From Blasia pusilla (Eukaryota > Marchantiophyta > Marchantiopsida > Blasiales), in the NCBI GenBank assembly GCA_050084515.1, contig CM114275.1:1116001-1180000 (forward strand): a stretch of 64,000 nucleotides of DNA, written 5' to 3'. The notes under the pieces are model-generated. The model was not told the origin of the DNA and did not search any database. It saw nothing but the letters and a program-made list of their open reading frames with translations. Both the position numbers and the translations under genes were made by a program. Shown one piece after another: positions 46,868-59,070 of the stretch (within the stretch, counting starts at the first letter, position 1; every line of letters begins with the position of its first letter).

Positions 46868-49635
46868 TTATATGCACGCCCCTGAATAATAATAACTGCG
46901 GCCCCTTTTAATAATTTCGCTCCTTTCACCAATTTTCAGACCCTGTTAAGGTGAAAAAATATTTTTGAGAGAAGTTTAGTGGCCCGTGTGTCACGTGTAT
47001 ATAGATAGATGATGAATTCTTCCCTCCCTTGTGAATCATTGCTTGGTTACATGCGCCCACATTGGCTAAGAATCAAAATTCCCTATGCTTGAGGAGCTTT
47101 TTGGGTAAACCTGTGCTAGGTTTGGTATGGGCCTTGTGGTGGTGCAATATCATTGTTTTTGTTTTGAGAAGCCGCAACATGAACACAAAATCAGGTTATG
47201 CAGTCGTCTTCTACCTTTGTCTCCATGGCATTAAGATCCATGAGGCAATATGCGAGAGGTTTGATGTTGTCCTTTTTGAGTGTGTTCAATTCATAAATTT
47301 GAAAAAATAAAATTTCTTTTTTGAATATTGATATCGTAAATGTGTGTCATGCGGATGGGCCTTTTGAGGTGTGCTAAATCATATAAGAGGTCATCACTAG
47401 AAGTAAAATTTTCAACGATCATACTATTTGCCAACATCTTCATCAATCAAACTTGCTAGTATTATTTTCATTGTTGATGAAGGTAGTTCATACATGTTTT
47501 ATTTTCTTATTTACACCTATTGTGTAGATGGATTTACTTAACTCCTTAGTTACTTTAGATATATTTTTTCATGAGTTGATAGTGAGATAAAAATCTCAGT
47601 ATCAACATGACTCTAAATAAACCTTGGACCTTGAATTTCATGCCTTTCCTTTACCTACTTTCAAGGCGGAGAATATTGATTAATGACTAATGTTGGTCCT
47701 AATGAGTTCCGCAAAGCTTCGTGAGAACCTCCCCCAAATTTTCTTGTGCAACCATTAACGTGGAAACCAAATGAGTGACCTCAAGAAATGGATAGAAGTA
47801 TTATTTATGTAGAATTTCTTTCCCATTTGAAACACAAACACAAAGATCATAATGCACATATATGTATGGAATGGACTGAAGATCTAATAAATGAGGAATC
47901 CAACTTATTGATACGTATTGTCTCACATCCTCAAGTAACTGATGAGACATGATTGGAGTAGTTAAGGAATCAATTGACATATTTATATTTGATATGCCAT
48001 TATGATTCTAAGCATGAATTTCCATATCATTTGGGTCTAAGTGATGTAAGAATCATACATTTTCTCAAAACCATTCCTATTCAAAATGAATCAATTGTGT
48101 TGTCTAAGGGGTGGAATAATGTGTTGGATTCATGGGCTATCTTTGTAAGGTATAGTGTATATCTTGTATTTTGTACATCATAGACCCAACATATAGACCT
48201 ATGAGAAAAAAAATTCTTTCTTATTCCTTCCCAAGGAATGCCTAAGGACTTGCCCAAAAGATTACTTGGTACCCAAAATCCCTTAAAGTTTGAACTTAAG
48301 GAAACTTTGTCAATTGTAGCCCACAATGGCACAACCCGCATTAATTTTACAATCCTCATTGCTATAGGACTAGTAAGGACCCGTAAGGGACTCTGCGATG
48401 CACGTATCCCTATTTAATTATTCATGTTTCAATGTCACTCCTTACCAATCTCTTTGTATGATCCCCAATTAACGTGACCATAAATGTTTTTGAGAGAAAT
48501 CTAGTGACATTTGCTTAAAAAAGGAGCGACTACAAAAAAATGTATTCTCCAATAAGTATATAGATTTTTCATTGTATGATAGCTATCCCAACTTTTAATT
48601 CTATTCCCAGTAGCCTCAATGTTTCGAATGTTAATTGAGTGAACATAAGATGATCTTAGTTGTAAATATGTATAGGAATTTTCACCAGATTTGTTTTACT
48701 TCTTCAACTCATATGTGGAAAGAATTGGAAGGTTGTGAATTAAAGCACCATAATAGCAAGATTTTGTGAGCCATCGGTCCTAATTTCTTCCGGAAAAAAC
48801 AAGAGGATATAATTGTAGGTATTTCAGTACACAAGAGTTAAAAGATAAAATCAAAGAATAGGATATGAGGTTAGTGTTTTTTAAGTAAGTAAAGAGAAAT
48901 TGATGCACTTTATCACCACCATATTTTCTATCATCCTCCTTGCAACGTAAAAGGCATGCACTACTCTTATGATTATCTCTAGTCCACAAGAATGAGATGT
49001 GATTATTGTACTTGAGTACAATAATCACAACACCGTAGTGGGTCTCCAAGTAGGTATCCCCATTCTCTAATGTGTATTTCTATTTTACTACAAGAATTAG
49101 AAGAGGCATGAAATGCAATTGTTGTTGAGTAGCCAAGAATAACACTACAAACTTTACAAAGCACATTATTGATTAGACCTTATCTACTCAATGAGGGCAC
49201 TTTAATCGTTTCACTAATTTGATGCAATACTATGCATATGTTCATCATATTTATGTAAGTGTTGGTCTCAATTATAATCTAATCCCAACTCTGTCAAGTT
49301 ATCTATATATTTTTTAATCATGAGTTTATTGCTATTGCTCTTTTTTGAATGAGAAATGGATTTAAGCACGTGCACAACTTTCACGAAGCCTCTTTGCCTT
49401 AACTTGCATTATCATCCCCTCTTTCTGCACTTGCATGATCAACCACTCCTCCTCAACTTGAATGGTCCTTTGTGGTTTGATGGTCATGACTCAAAACTTT
49501 GTTTCAATGTCTGTTCATGCTTGACAATAGCTTCGTAATTTCCACAAGATAATGAGTTCATTATGTGCAAACAAGGTAAGTTTGTGTGATGGTCCTACTT
49601 TCTTAAGATTGTTCCCTCCATCAAATTTGGTGGCT
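46868..49635. other. AT-rich DNA, no gene seen
   Basis: Short ORFs only, none recognisable. A CTAG-containing, CCCGT-like string at 48370 may be another decayed Helitron end. Confidence 0.45.
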
Positions 49636-49639
49636 TTTA

Positions 49640-49822
49640 ATATGATAACTTCTTTCTCATGTTAAGCCTTTGGAGCACTTCTCTTGCTAGGTCTTGGTAG
49701 GAGCTTGAATGTCACTGTCTAGATTCCCTCATGGTGGAAGATGTATGTAGCTTAATATCACGTTTAGATTTGAGAGTGGAGTTGGCCGTGTGAGTGCATA
49801 AAATAACTATTGTATATAAATA
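49640..49822 (+). repeat. LTR-like family R2, copy 2 (partial)
   Basis: TTTCTCATGTTAAGCC (49649) and TAGATTCCCTCATGG (49720) align with 33697 and 33772 of copy 1, in the same order and spacing. It is shorter and more diverged. It directly abuts the methyltransferase-element fragment that begins near 49825. Confidence 0.5.
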
Positions 49823-49824
49823 CT

Positions 49825-50190
49825 TGGATGCTATACGACAACAAGTCAAATGTTGATCCCTACAAAGAGATCCAACATTCTCATACCCTTCTTATGATAT
49901 TACCACACAATGAAAGCAATGCCTAAGGGGGACAAGTAAACACTCCTTTCTACCATAGGCTTCTCTCACCCATCTCAAACTAGATCAAAGGCCTCCCTCT
50001 AAGTTATTTCCATGTGCTCATCATTACTTTGTAGGAGCTTCTCAATTGAGCTCCATAAAGATATCTCTTCTCCAAAGGAAGCTGCATGTGTAAGAAAAAT
50101 ATTCTTCTCAAGATGATTTGCTATGGGTGTATTCCCTATATGGACATGATCGTAATTCACGTATATGCCACATGAGGACATCTCTGAATA
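49825..50190 (-). pseudogene. Decayed second copy of the methyltransferase element (motif I region)
   Basis: The segment aligns over more than 300 nt with 11970-12320 of the methyltransferase element in the same strand orientation: AATCCCTCCAAAGAGATCTA (12012) against GATCCCTACAAAGAGATCC (49855), then CCACACAATG, GTGCTCATC and GAGCTCC blocks in matching order. The minus-strand translation still shows MRMLDLFVGIN, a worn motif I. It is AT-enriched and full of stops. Confidence 0.75.
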
Positions 50191-50199
50191 TCGCTATTA

Positions 50200-50720
50200 T
50201 CTATCATGGGCATACACATTGCTACATAATTTATATTGTTGTTCATATCCATACCATATATAATAACAATCTTTCCGCAATTTGGAAAGATTCGTACACA
50301 TATACAAATACACTCACACATGTATGTCAAGACCACATAAAAAATGGAAGAAAATGACTCACATTGCAAACTGCAGTCATCACGATAGGACATAATGTTG
50401 GTAAGCCACATCTATCCTCTATCATGAGGGAATATGGACTCTACCACTCAAGCTAGATCCTACCAAACCCTAGAAGAAGTAGTGATTCCTAGGTTCAACA
50501 TGAGATGGATAGCTCTTGAGATCCTTATCCTCATCTTACATGTATAGCCTTAAGAAGAGCCAAAAGAGATCTTGAAATATAGCCACAAACAATCACCTAT
50601 GCTCATAAGTTACCACATGATTGATTACCGAGTCAACAAGTCACTTGACCCAAAATATAAAAATAGAAAAGTTGGTGGAAACATTAATCCTCTCTTTTAA
50701 TAGATTAATGTCATCCAACA
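50200..50720 (-). repeat. LTR-like family R2, copy 3, inverted
   Basis: On the minus strand it shows GTGACTTGTTGACTCGG (about 50648), TCTCATGTTGAACC and CATATTCCCTCATG, matching copy 1 at 33410-34010 in order. It lies between the two methyltransferase-element fragments. Confidence 0.5.
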
Positions 50721-50799
50721 CTCGCCACATCCAACAATATTTTTGGTCCTCACCAGGACCATACCTTATGCATACTCATCATATTTAGAGCATGAGTGT

Positions 50800-50985
50800 C
50801 AGCCAACGATATTACATTCTTTCGAATGTAAGTTGGTGAATATGTTTGACTCTCCTATAACAACCGCAAGACTTACAAAATCTTCCGAAACATGCCTGAT
50901 ATTGATTCCTACAAACCAAACCTACAATTGGCTGATGAATAACCCTAACATGGCCATTCAACGCCCATCATTGAAATGAATGGTG
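50800..50985 (-). pseudogene. Decayed methyltransferase-element fragment (motif IV region)
   Basis: The segment aligns with 11625-11830 of the methyltransferase element: CTCCTATAACAACCGCAAGA (50852) against CTCCTGCAACTGCCGTAAGA (11666), and ATTGGCTGATGAATAACCC, ACATGGCCATTC and GAAATGAATGGTGCC against the motif IV sequence. On the minus strand GTIHF and a WPC codon triplet (TGGCCATGT) mark the worn active-site loop. It lies on the other side of the motif I fragment from where the intact order would place it. Confidence 0.65.
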
Positions 50986-50989
50986 CCAA

Positions 50990-51410
50990 CCATGGTGTGA
51001 GGTCCATGATCGAAAGGTTACAACATGCACTACTTAACGAGTACACACACTCTCTCCCTCCCTCCCTACACTTAGGTGGTAACACCATAATTATTCAACA
51101 CATTTAGTAGCCTAGATTCATTGCCCAAAGTTGTTGCATTGGTAAGTAATGACTATTGGGGATCCCAATAAGGTAAAGTAGATGGTGTGGTGAAGAGTTT
51201 CTTGGTTGACACTTGGAAGCTCCGCACCAACGCGTTGTTTGGTTAACACTCACACTATATGAGAGTGTATCCCTCATCTCATATGGTACCTTCTTCACTT
51301 CTTCCTCTCCCTGCAGCCATCCCAATCTCAAACACCCCACAACCAAGGAGCAGGGTCCATGGTCGCAAGGCTACGAGAGGCACTACTTAATGAGTATAGT
51401 CTCTCTCCCC
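50990..51410. repeat. Direct repeat pair of about 70 bp, 350 bp apart
   Basis: GGTCCATGATCGAAAGGTTA onward (51000) and GGTCCATGGTCGCAAGGCTA onward (51354) both continue with a GCACTACTTAA(C/T)GAGTA core and a CTCTCTC tract. The pair could be ends of a small element; the sequence between has no recognised coding content. Confidence 0.5.
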
Positions 51411-52587
51411 CTACATATATGTACATATATCATACAAAAGATTTTTTTTTCCAAACTTCTCAAAATTCCTCACAATCTCCCTTTCAAACCAAAAAATGTG
51501 CAACCAATTTGGATGTGTGTTGGAGAGGTGGAAACCTTGCAAGTTGGCACGGCTCTTGTATGTGTGGAGACACCTGCATTTGATTGCTCGGCACCATTCA
51601 GATGTGAAGTTCTTAGAACATAGTCAGCTGCTTGTCTAAATGGGAATTCACTGGAGTAAGGCACAGATTTGAGGCCCAAGCAGATACAAGACATTCTGTG
51701 ACATAACCAGCTGCATGTCTACCAAAGTACTCACAAAAGGAAAGCACATATTCAAGTCACATTCTCAAGCAGGTGGCTCATTCAAGATCTACAGACTAGC
51801 TTTCCTATTGCGAGATGACAAAGAGAGTGGTGTGGATTTGGTTGAAAGAACTTGCGTCTGTGAGCATGTTGAAGAGCACCTTAAAGAGCTTAGTGCTCTA
51901 GAAGTATTCTTTACAAGTTACACCCTATTTGTTGTGCTTGGTGAGTTACTTGAATAGCTCGAGGTTGGGTTAAGTGTAGACAGGTCCTCTCTTGGTTGAA
52001 GCGTAGAGAAGTAGCCGTAGATGAGAATTTTCAACAAGAACTACGTAAATGAGTGTGCAAATGTGCTTCACTCACAAGCATAAACATGACATCTACATGT
52101 AATTTCGTTCTGGTCCCTTGCTGCAGAGAAAAAATTCATCACAGGAAGTGAAGCATCGGCCATGAGTGGAAAGACCTCAAATAGAAAGTAAAGAAGCTTT
52201 CAGCAGTGGAAAGAAGACAATGCTTCCTCTTGGTGGTAAAAAAGTACTAACCCTCAAGGAAACCAATGAATTATTACTACAGCCCGAGTTACAATCTTAA
52301 CAATATGTATATTTTCATCTATGATTCATATTCTGTTTGTTACACAGCTGACTACTGTTCCTTTGACCAGTGTCACAGTTTTCTAGTTTCCATCCCTAAC
52401 TATTTACAAAGTATCAATATCTTCACAAAAAGGAGCTACACACTACATCTTAGACCATAAGGGATGTACATGACCAACAAGATCGTGGTGTATTGGGGTA
52501 GTGTACAGACTTACCCAAATGGAGGGTAGAAAAATGGTGACTCAGTCAAGTAAAGTCCCAGTATATGAAATAAATAAGTACACAATT
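51411..52587. other. Spacer 3' of the FYVE gene, no other gene seen
   Basis: ORFs at 51213-51623 and 51715-51957 have no recognised domain. The right end should include the 3' UTR of the FYVE gene. Confidence 0.4.
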
Positions 52588-55500
52588 TCAAGAGGTGAGC
52601 GATTCAAGTTGCTTTTCAAGTCTCTTTGCTCCTCGTAGAACCTCCAATGCCTCTCCTGTTCGACCAGACCGCTTCAGCTCCACTGCTCTTACCTTTTCTT
52701 GCTTTATTCTTTCTTCGAGTTGCTTTCTTTCTTCCTGAGCCTTTTTAGATGGTCTGATTGCACCACCAGTTGAGATTCCTACAGATCTTTGTTCAGAATC
52801 TGCACGAGAACCTTTTGTGCCGGAAACTTTGTTGGCAGATGCACTCCCTGCATCAGTCACTAGACCAGCCAATGGCGGATGTATTTGCTGACTGCCACTC
52901 ACCTGTCTTCCCTCATGCACACTACTGATTGATGCACTGGCTGGCAAAGTTTTTGTGCTGGTAACCCCTGCAGGCTTCACCGGTTGGTTGCTTTTGTTAT
53001 TGCTGGGCATACTGCTTTCTAATCTATTCACATTCCCTGCTGCAGAAAGATCCCCATCATTCCAGCCTATACCCTTGAGGGCTGCCATGAGCTGTGGGTC
53101 AAGCAAATCCTCTATCATACCCATGTCATTATCCTGCCCAGGCCTTGAAGATCCTCCATCCAGGTCCTCCATCTGTTTTTCCAATGACTTGGCTATCTCA
53201 GACTCTGCCTCTGCCTCCTCCATCTTCCCTTCTCGTCTCAGTCCTAATGCTTTCCTCTTATGTGCTAAAGATTCCCTTTGTAGTTTCATTCTGTCTTTCC
53301 CTTGACGCACTTGCTGATGTGCTTGCTCTCTGTGGGCTTGCATTACACTAGGAACAGTGTGAACCTTTGCAACTGGCTCATGTGAGTGAAGCATTTCAAC
53401 CCTCTCATGGGTTCGCCGTGTGGATGTGTAAACAGGAAGGGCTGGTTCATCTTGAATTGTTGAATGAGTTGCTGGAGGCAGCCGATTGATTTCAGTAGCT
53501 CCATAAACGGGCACTTGGGTTTCTACCTCCAGTTGTTTCTCCAGCATCTTGGCCTTCCGCAGCTCGTCCCTCGCTTCCGTCATCTTTCCTTCCCTTTTCA
53601 GGCTTACAGCCTTCCTCTTGTGCATTTTGATCTGCTCTTGTACACTCCCTGTAGCAGGGTCTGCTGCAGCAGATACTGCTGTACTGGCTCCTACCCTTTG
53701 AACTCTATTTTGGGATGCTTGTGTTCGGATGTCAACATAATCAGTTGAGCTAGAGAGCGGAGGTTGCACTGTCACAACGTTTTCAATCTCATTTCCTTTA
53801 CTTAGTGAAGTATCACCTAATGCATCAGTATGCGTCTCTCTGCGAAAGACACTTGTGGATGAGTCCCTGTGCCCTGTTGCAGATAGCTCCTTGGGTTTGA
53901 CATCATCCGTCACAACTGCTGACTCTCCTTGTGAAATTCTGGCTGGTTTAACTTTTGGAACAGGCCCCAAACCAAGACTCTGTAGCGCTCCCATCAAGTC
54001 AGCATCAAATACATCTTCCTCATCATCACTATTATCTTTCACGGAAACCTCCTTCTCTGGTGAATTCCATGCTTCCCCAGAGAGCAAATCAAAAGCTTCC
54101 AATCCATGAGCTTTTGGTAGGTCATGTGTTGCTGGGGTTGGACGATTAAACAAGGGAGGAGCTATGTCTACTGGAATACCTATCTCTAAATACTCTCCTT
54201 CAAAGGGGTTGTCCTCAGGCGCAGCACTCTTTTCCACTCCCTGTGACTCAAGATTTTTGTTTGATGACTTCCGAATAGCTTGCCATATAGGATCTGAAGG
54301 TTTACTTACATCAGTGTTTCTAGTGTAGGGAGGATTTCCATACTTTTTGCTCACACTAATACTTTTGTCGAAGTGGCTTAATTCTTTTAGAGTCGTTGCT
54401 GTCTCCAATTCCAGGAATTCCTCAACGGACACAGGGGTGTCCACTCTGGAAAGTGTATCGAGAGTTTCCGAGGATGACTTACCAGGTTTTTTACCTTCTG
54501 CAATTGCAGTTGTTTGAGTTTCTGTTTTCCACCCAAAAGCTTTCAAGGCATCAAGCAACTCTGGATCTTGCATATCTGCATCAGTAACATCCTCCACTTC
54601 CTCATAGTCATCACCAATTGCAGTTGGCAAGCTTGCCCCATCCTGATTCGATTGCATTGGTGCTTTCTTATCAACTTCTTTGACCAAGCCTACGGCTGCA
54701 TTTTCAATCTCTTCCAGCTTCTTCTCCAGCGACTTGGCAAGCTTGAGTTCAGCTCTTGCTTCGTCAATCTTCCCTTCTCTCTTCAATGCCAGAGCACTTC
54801 GCTTATGTGCAAGTAGTTCCTTCTGTAACTGTGACTTCCTCTCCTGTTCCTTCCCAGAGAGTTTGACTGGCTTGTAAGGTTGTACAGGTACTGGTGGACT
54901 GCTTGGTTCTTTTTCTTTCTCCGCTTCCCTATCTTTGATGAATGTATCCTCTTCTTGCCAACCAACCGACTTGAGAGCTGCAATCAGTTCCGGATCCATA
55001 AAATCATCTGCACTAACTTCGACTTCCTCCTCCTCATCTTCAGAAACAAATCCTGCAAGGGGCAAGGACATTCCCCCAGCAGACACTACAGGTAATTGAC
55101 TCTCTTTCCCCCGTTTTTTGTTGGCTATTGGGTTGACAGGAGGAGGCATGGCATCAGCCTCCAAGTCTGCCTGCATCTTTTGCAGCTTCTGTTCAAGAAC
55201 TTTCGCCTGGCGTAGCTCATCCTTTGCCTCTGCAGTTCTTCCTTGCTTCTTCAAAGCAAGTGCAGATTTCTTGACTGAAAGAATCTCTTCCTGCAGCTTC
55301 CTCTCTTCTTGTGGGCTGAACTTCACAAGACTTTGCAATGGTAGTGTGGTTTCTTCCTCTTCAAACCCCATGGCTTTCAGAGCAGCTATCATATCCGGGT
55401 CTCGCATATCTTCATCGTCAACTTCTACAACATCCTCCTTATCATCCAAAATTTCTTCTAGCCTCATTGGGTGGCTACTCTTCATGTATTCAATGGCTTT

Positions 55501-58209
55501 CACGTTGGGAATGGGGGTTTGTCTTTTGAAGACTTCAAGATTTTGCTCTAATACTTTCACCTCTTGAAGTTCCACCTTTGCCTCTGCTATTTTCCCTTCA
55601 CGCTTCAGAGCTAAAGCCTTGCGTTTCTGAGTCAAGATTTGACTCTGCAAACCTGACTCGGTAGTAGCTGATGTGGCAATATGCAAGACTTGAGAACCAC
55701 TGGTTTGTGGGGCATGGGATCGTTCCATAGCTGATGCCTCTTCTTCCCATCCCATTGCTCGGAGAGCCGCTACCATGCTTGGGTCATTTACATCATCATC
55801 TGTTACATCTACATGAGTATCATCATCATCATCGCTACCAAGCATAGACATTGAGAAGTCAAATTTTGAGTTCCTCAGGTCTACTGTTTCCAGGTCTTTC
55901 TTTGCTTCCTTGTCCAAGCTCCGCATCAAAACTGCTAGCTCATCATCATTTTCATCCTCCCTTCCTCATCCTCATCAAGAAGTTGCATTTCCTCCAATTT
56001 TCTCTCCAGTATTTTGGCCTTCTTCAACTCCTCTTTAGCTTGTGCTGGGTTTCCCTCACGCTTTAAAGCAAGAGCTTTCCTCTTGTGGGCAAGAATTTCT
56101 AGTTGAGTTGGACTTTCCCGAGCAGGTTTCTTTGAAATTGTGCTCTTAGGAATAGCATCACTGACTTCTGCCAATAACTCGAGGTCAGAAGTTGGAACTT
56201 TCTTTGACTTTTTATCCACCAGCTCTGCTTCATTCCAACCTAAATCTTTGAGAGCTTTCATAAGATCCTCGTCTCCGTCACTTTTTATGGGCTTCTTCGC
56301 CTTCTTCAAATCAAGTGACGTATCTGTTCTTTTCTCTTCCGCGTTGCCATCTTCCATTTCCTGTTTGCACGAGCCAAGATTGAGATACCTATGAAGGGCA
56401 TGAGAAATCATAAAAAGAAATCAATGGGTTCGACAAGTTGGTCTGTTCCCAGAGGACGGTTATAAACTGGTCTATTCCCACAGCTCAAAACCTCAAAAAC
56501 CCCACACTTCAACTGATCAGAAATCATACCTTACTACTATCACCATACTCCACCTTCTTGCTGCCTGCAACTGTGGAAGCTTTGCGGATTTTCCTAAGTG
56601 AAAGTTCAAGGGCATCTGCCTCACGGCCAAGTTCCTTCGATCGCTTGTAAGCCTGCAAGGCTTCTGTATTCTTTCCCTCTTTCTTGAGAGAAGTGTACAA
56701 AATCTTCTGCTCAACAGCCTGCTCCCGCAGTATTTGAGGAGTTAGAGCAGTATCTTGCTCTGCTTCCTCCTTAATTGGGAAGAAATTTGCATCTCCGTGC
56801 TGTTTGCTGTGTCCAGATTTGCCAAGGGCTATACTACTAGGATGACCATCAAGCTCACCATCCACAAGCCCATTTCCAGCTGAAGTAAGGGCATGCATAT
56901 CATCACCTAAAACCTCCCTCAGGAGTAAATCATCATCTCCAGTGTTTGCTTTGATGGCTCCTGCAGTGTAGAGGAGGTTCAGGTCAGATGATTGCTCCAG
57001 TTGAGCCAATGAAACATTGACTTAATGCCTGGCAAACTTGACATTTTCAGCCTGGACTCACCTTTCTTCCCTCTGTTGCGCAGCTGGAAGCGAGCAGCTT
57101 CCTCAAGTTTCTTGCAGGGTCCACATATGCGCACTGGAGCATCACCTTGCCCACGCAAAATTGCTGTTTGCTTTGAACAATTTCCACAGAATATGCCTCC
57201 ACATCTGCGACAGTGATGCTGCATTCACAATCGAAGTCAGAATAAAAAAATCACTGCAGCCAAGCGGTCATTATTGGAGATTATTCTGTTTAGCAACTAC
57301 TGTTCTAGTGCTCTTCTTAGGAACAGAGTTGTGAGGGAAATTTGTCCCAGTTACAAACCTACAGCAGGGTAAGGACTTCTTTTGTGACAAATTGTCAGAG
57401 AAATTAGAAGGCAATTGAAAATTTCCTGCAGATTGATGAATTTTACTGAAGAAAATTGTGATGGAAATTCGAAACCATTTCACGGTGCTCAATATCAAAG
57501 TCAAGGCTCTAGCAAGCCAGAGCAGATGATCTTACGTCCTACTCAGCGAGGTGCCCTAAACTACGGGAAGTCAACTACAATTCAACTAGATCATTCAGCT
57601 TGCTAACAAGTCAAATTGCTTACTGGAACACAGCCAAATTCCAGAAACGTAGAAAATTTAGAGCCCACTAGTTCGAGGATTCAAACGGAGAAGCCGGGAG
57701 GGTTGCATCCTCAAGCCTGACACAACAAAGCTGCCCGCACCATTGACTAGCATCTACTTCGCGGCTCTCACATACATCAAACTTCGCGCTGCAATTGTGG
57801 TGAAAATCGGTTGTCGAGGTTTCGAATCCGAAAGCCCGTTTTCTAGCGTGCCCCAGAGTAAGAGCATAATCCATTAAATCGCTCATAGAACGTTGGTGAG
57901 CTATCATCATCCACACAACTTCAAGGCAACATCTTCTCGTCCTCCCATGGACGGAATCCCCCAGTCATCCCAAGACAAGTAGAAATTTAAAGCCAGGGGA
58001 CACTTTCAATGATACAATTTCTAGCAATCCCCTTGCAGCTCGCCTACAGCACAAATTCCTCCAGTATCCTCACACCCGAGGACTGCGGAGCTCACCTTCC
58101 GATTGAAAATAGAGAAGGCTCCTTGGCACGATTGACAGGAGGATGCATCCAGAACCCACGAACTCCCCTTCGCTGCCGGCTTCGCCGGCAGCCCGATCTT
58201 CTCCAACAT
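52588..58209 (-). CDS. FYVE zinc-finger protein with DM14-like and acidic helix repeats
   Basis: Minus-strand exons 58209-58096, 57218-57062, 57020-56530 and 56360-52588 give about 1,510 residues. Residues 18-75 form a FYVE finger: WVLD at 18-21, eight Cys starting CQSC at 25-28, and the RKHHCRRCG signature for phosphatidylinositol 3-phosphate, split by intron 1. The rest alternates two motifs. One is a basic helix unit like LAHKRSALALKREGKIDEA (eight copies, the last at the C-terminus), similar to DM14 repeats of CC2D1/Lgd. The other is an acidic unit like DPELIAALKSVGWQEED (about seven copies). By family analogy it is an endosomal PI3P-binding protein linked to ESCRT-III; that role is inferred. 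The frame shifts once near 55945-55965 within a GA-rich run; the rest is open. Arabidopsis has a similar FYVE/coiled-coil protein (At1g61690 as I recall). Confidence 0.85.
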
Positions 58210-58950
58210 TCTCAGAATCCGCAGAGTTGTCTATGAATCTCTACAACTCCTTCCCGTCCGCTGCTTCATCAACCGATTCGATTCGATCCGATCCGATCAG
58301 CTCTGCCACCCCTCCACCCAGCGACGACCTAACGAACTTCAGAAGAAGCGCGAGAACGAATTGAATGACCGACAATATAAATGACTAAATCTCCGCAGTC
58401 GCTCCTACAAATTGGATATCGCCACTTTCAGCACCGCAGAACAGAAATGACTTTCTCCTCTCTCTCTCTCTCTCTCTCTCTCTGTGTCTATGTGTGTTCT
58501 TACCGAAACAAGGCCCCCGTCGCGACGAGAAGCAGACGATGACGGTGAAAATCTACTCTCTAAAAGTTGTGGCAATTTTCTCTCTCTCTCTCTGTGCGCA
58601 GGAGAAAAAACTGGAGCTTCAAACAGTCCTCTGTGGAAGGAGAGAAGGGCTATCGTCTCCCGCCGGTGCCAGTTCCCGGGCTCCTCCCGGGACGACGGCA
58701 CGGCGCGGAGTGGGGCCCAGCGAAGGCGTACGTCGGCGGCGGGGTTGGAGGTGGGCCGGCGATGGGCCTCGGCGCAGAGTGTAGCGTCACCGGCCGTTTG
58801 TGGTTCCGGGCAGCGCCAGGGATATTCGCGAGACTCGCGTGCCTGTGCCTGTTCCTGACCACTTTCCCGGGAGTTCAGGTGGCGCCGAGTAGTCCCTTCG
58901 ACCCCCACGCGGTGCAGACGACCTCGGAGGTGATGACGGGAAACTTAACC
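58210..58950 (-). promoter_or_regulatory. 5' flank of the FYVE gene
   Basis: GC-rich DNA upstream of the ATG at 58209 with overlapping ORFs on both strands but no recognised domain. A CT/GA microsatellite at 58455-58483 sits in the leader or promoter position, as is common for plant core promoters. Confidence 0.4.
58455..58483. repeat. (CT)n microsatellite in the FYVE gene 5' region
   Basis: About 14 CT units (GA on the sense strand of the gene). Confidence 0.9.
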
Positions 58951-58998
58951 TGACAACAGTTGCTGGGAAACAAAAAACATAACGAGTCAGAAGAAATC

Positions 58999-59070
58999 GG
59001 GGCATTGGGAGAATCGAACTCCCGGCCTCTCGCACCCGAAGCGAGAATCATACCACTAGACCAAATGCCC
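58999..59070 (-). tRNA. trnP-CGG: tRNA-Pro (CGG)
   Basis: On the minus strand the acceptor GGGCATT pairs with AATGCCC. The D arm contains TGGTCTAGTGGTAT (A box), the anticodon stem CTCGC/GCGAG encloses TTCGGGT with anticodon CGG (59038-59036), and the T arm GGGAG/CTCCC encloses TTCGATT. The discriminator is C, typical of tRNA-Pro, and there is no encoded CCA. It is a complete nuclear-type gene. Confidence 0.95.
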
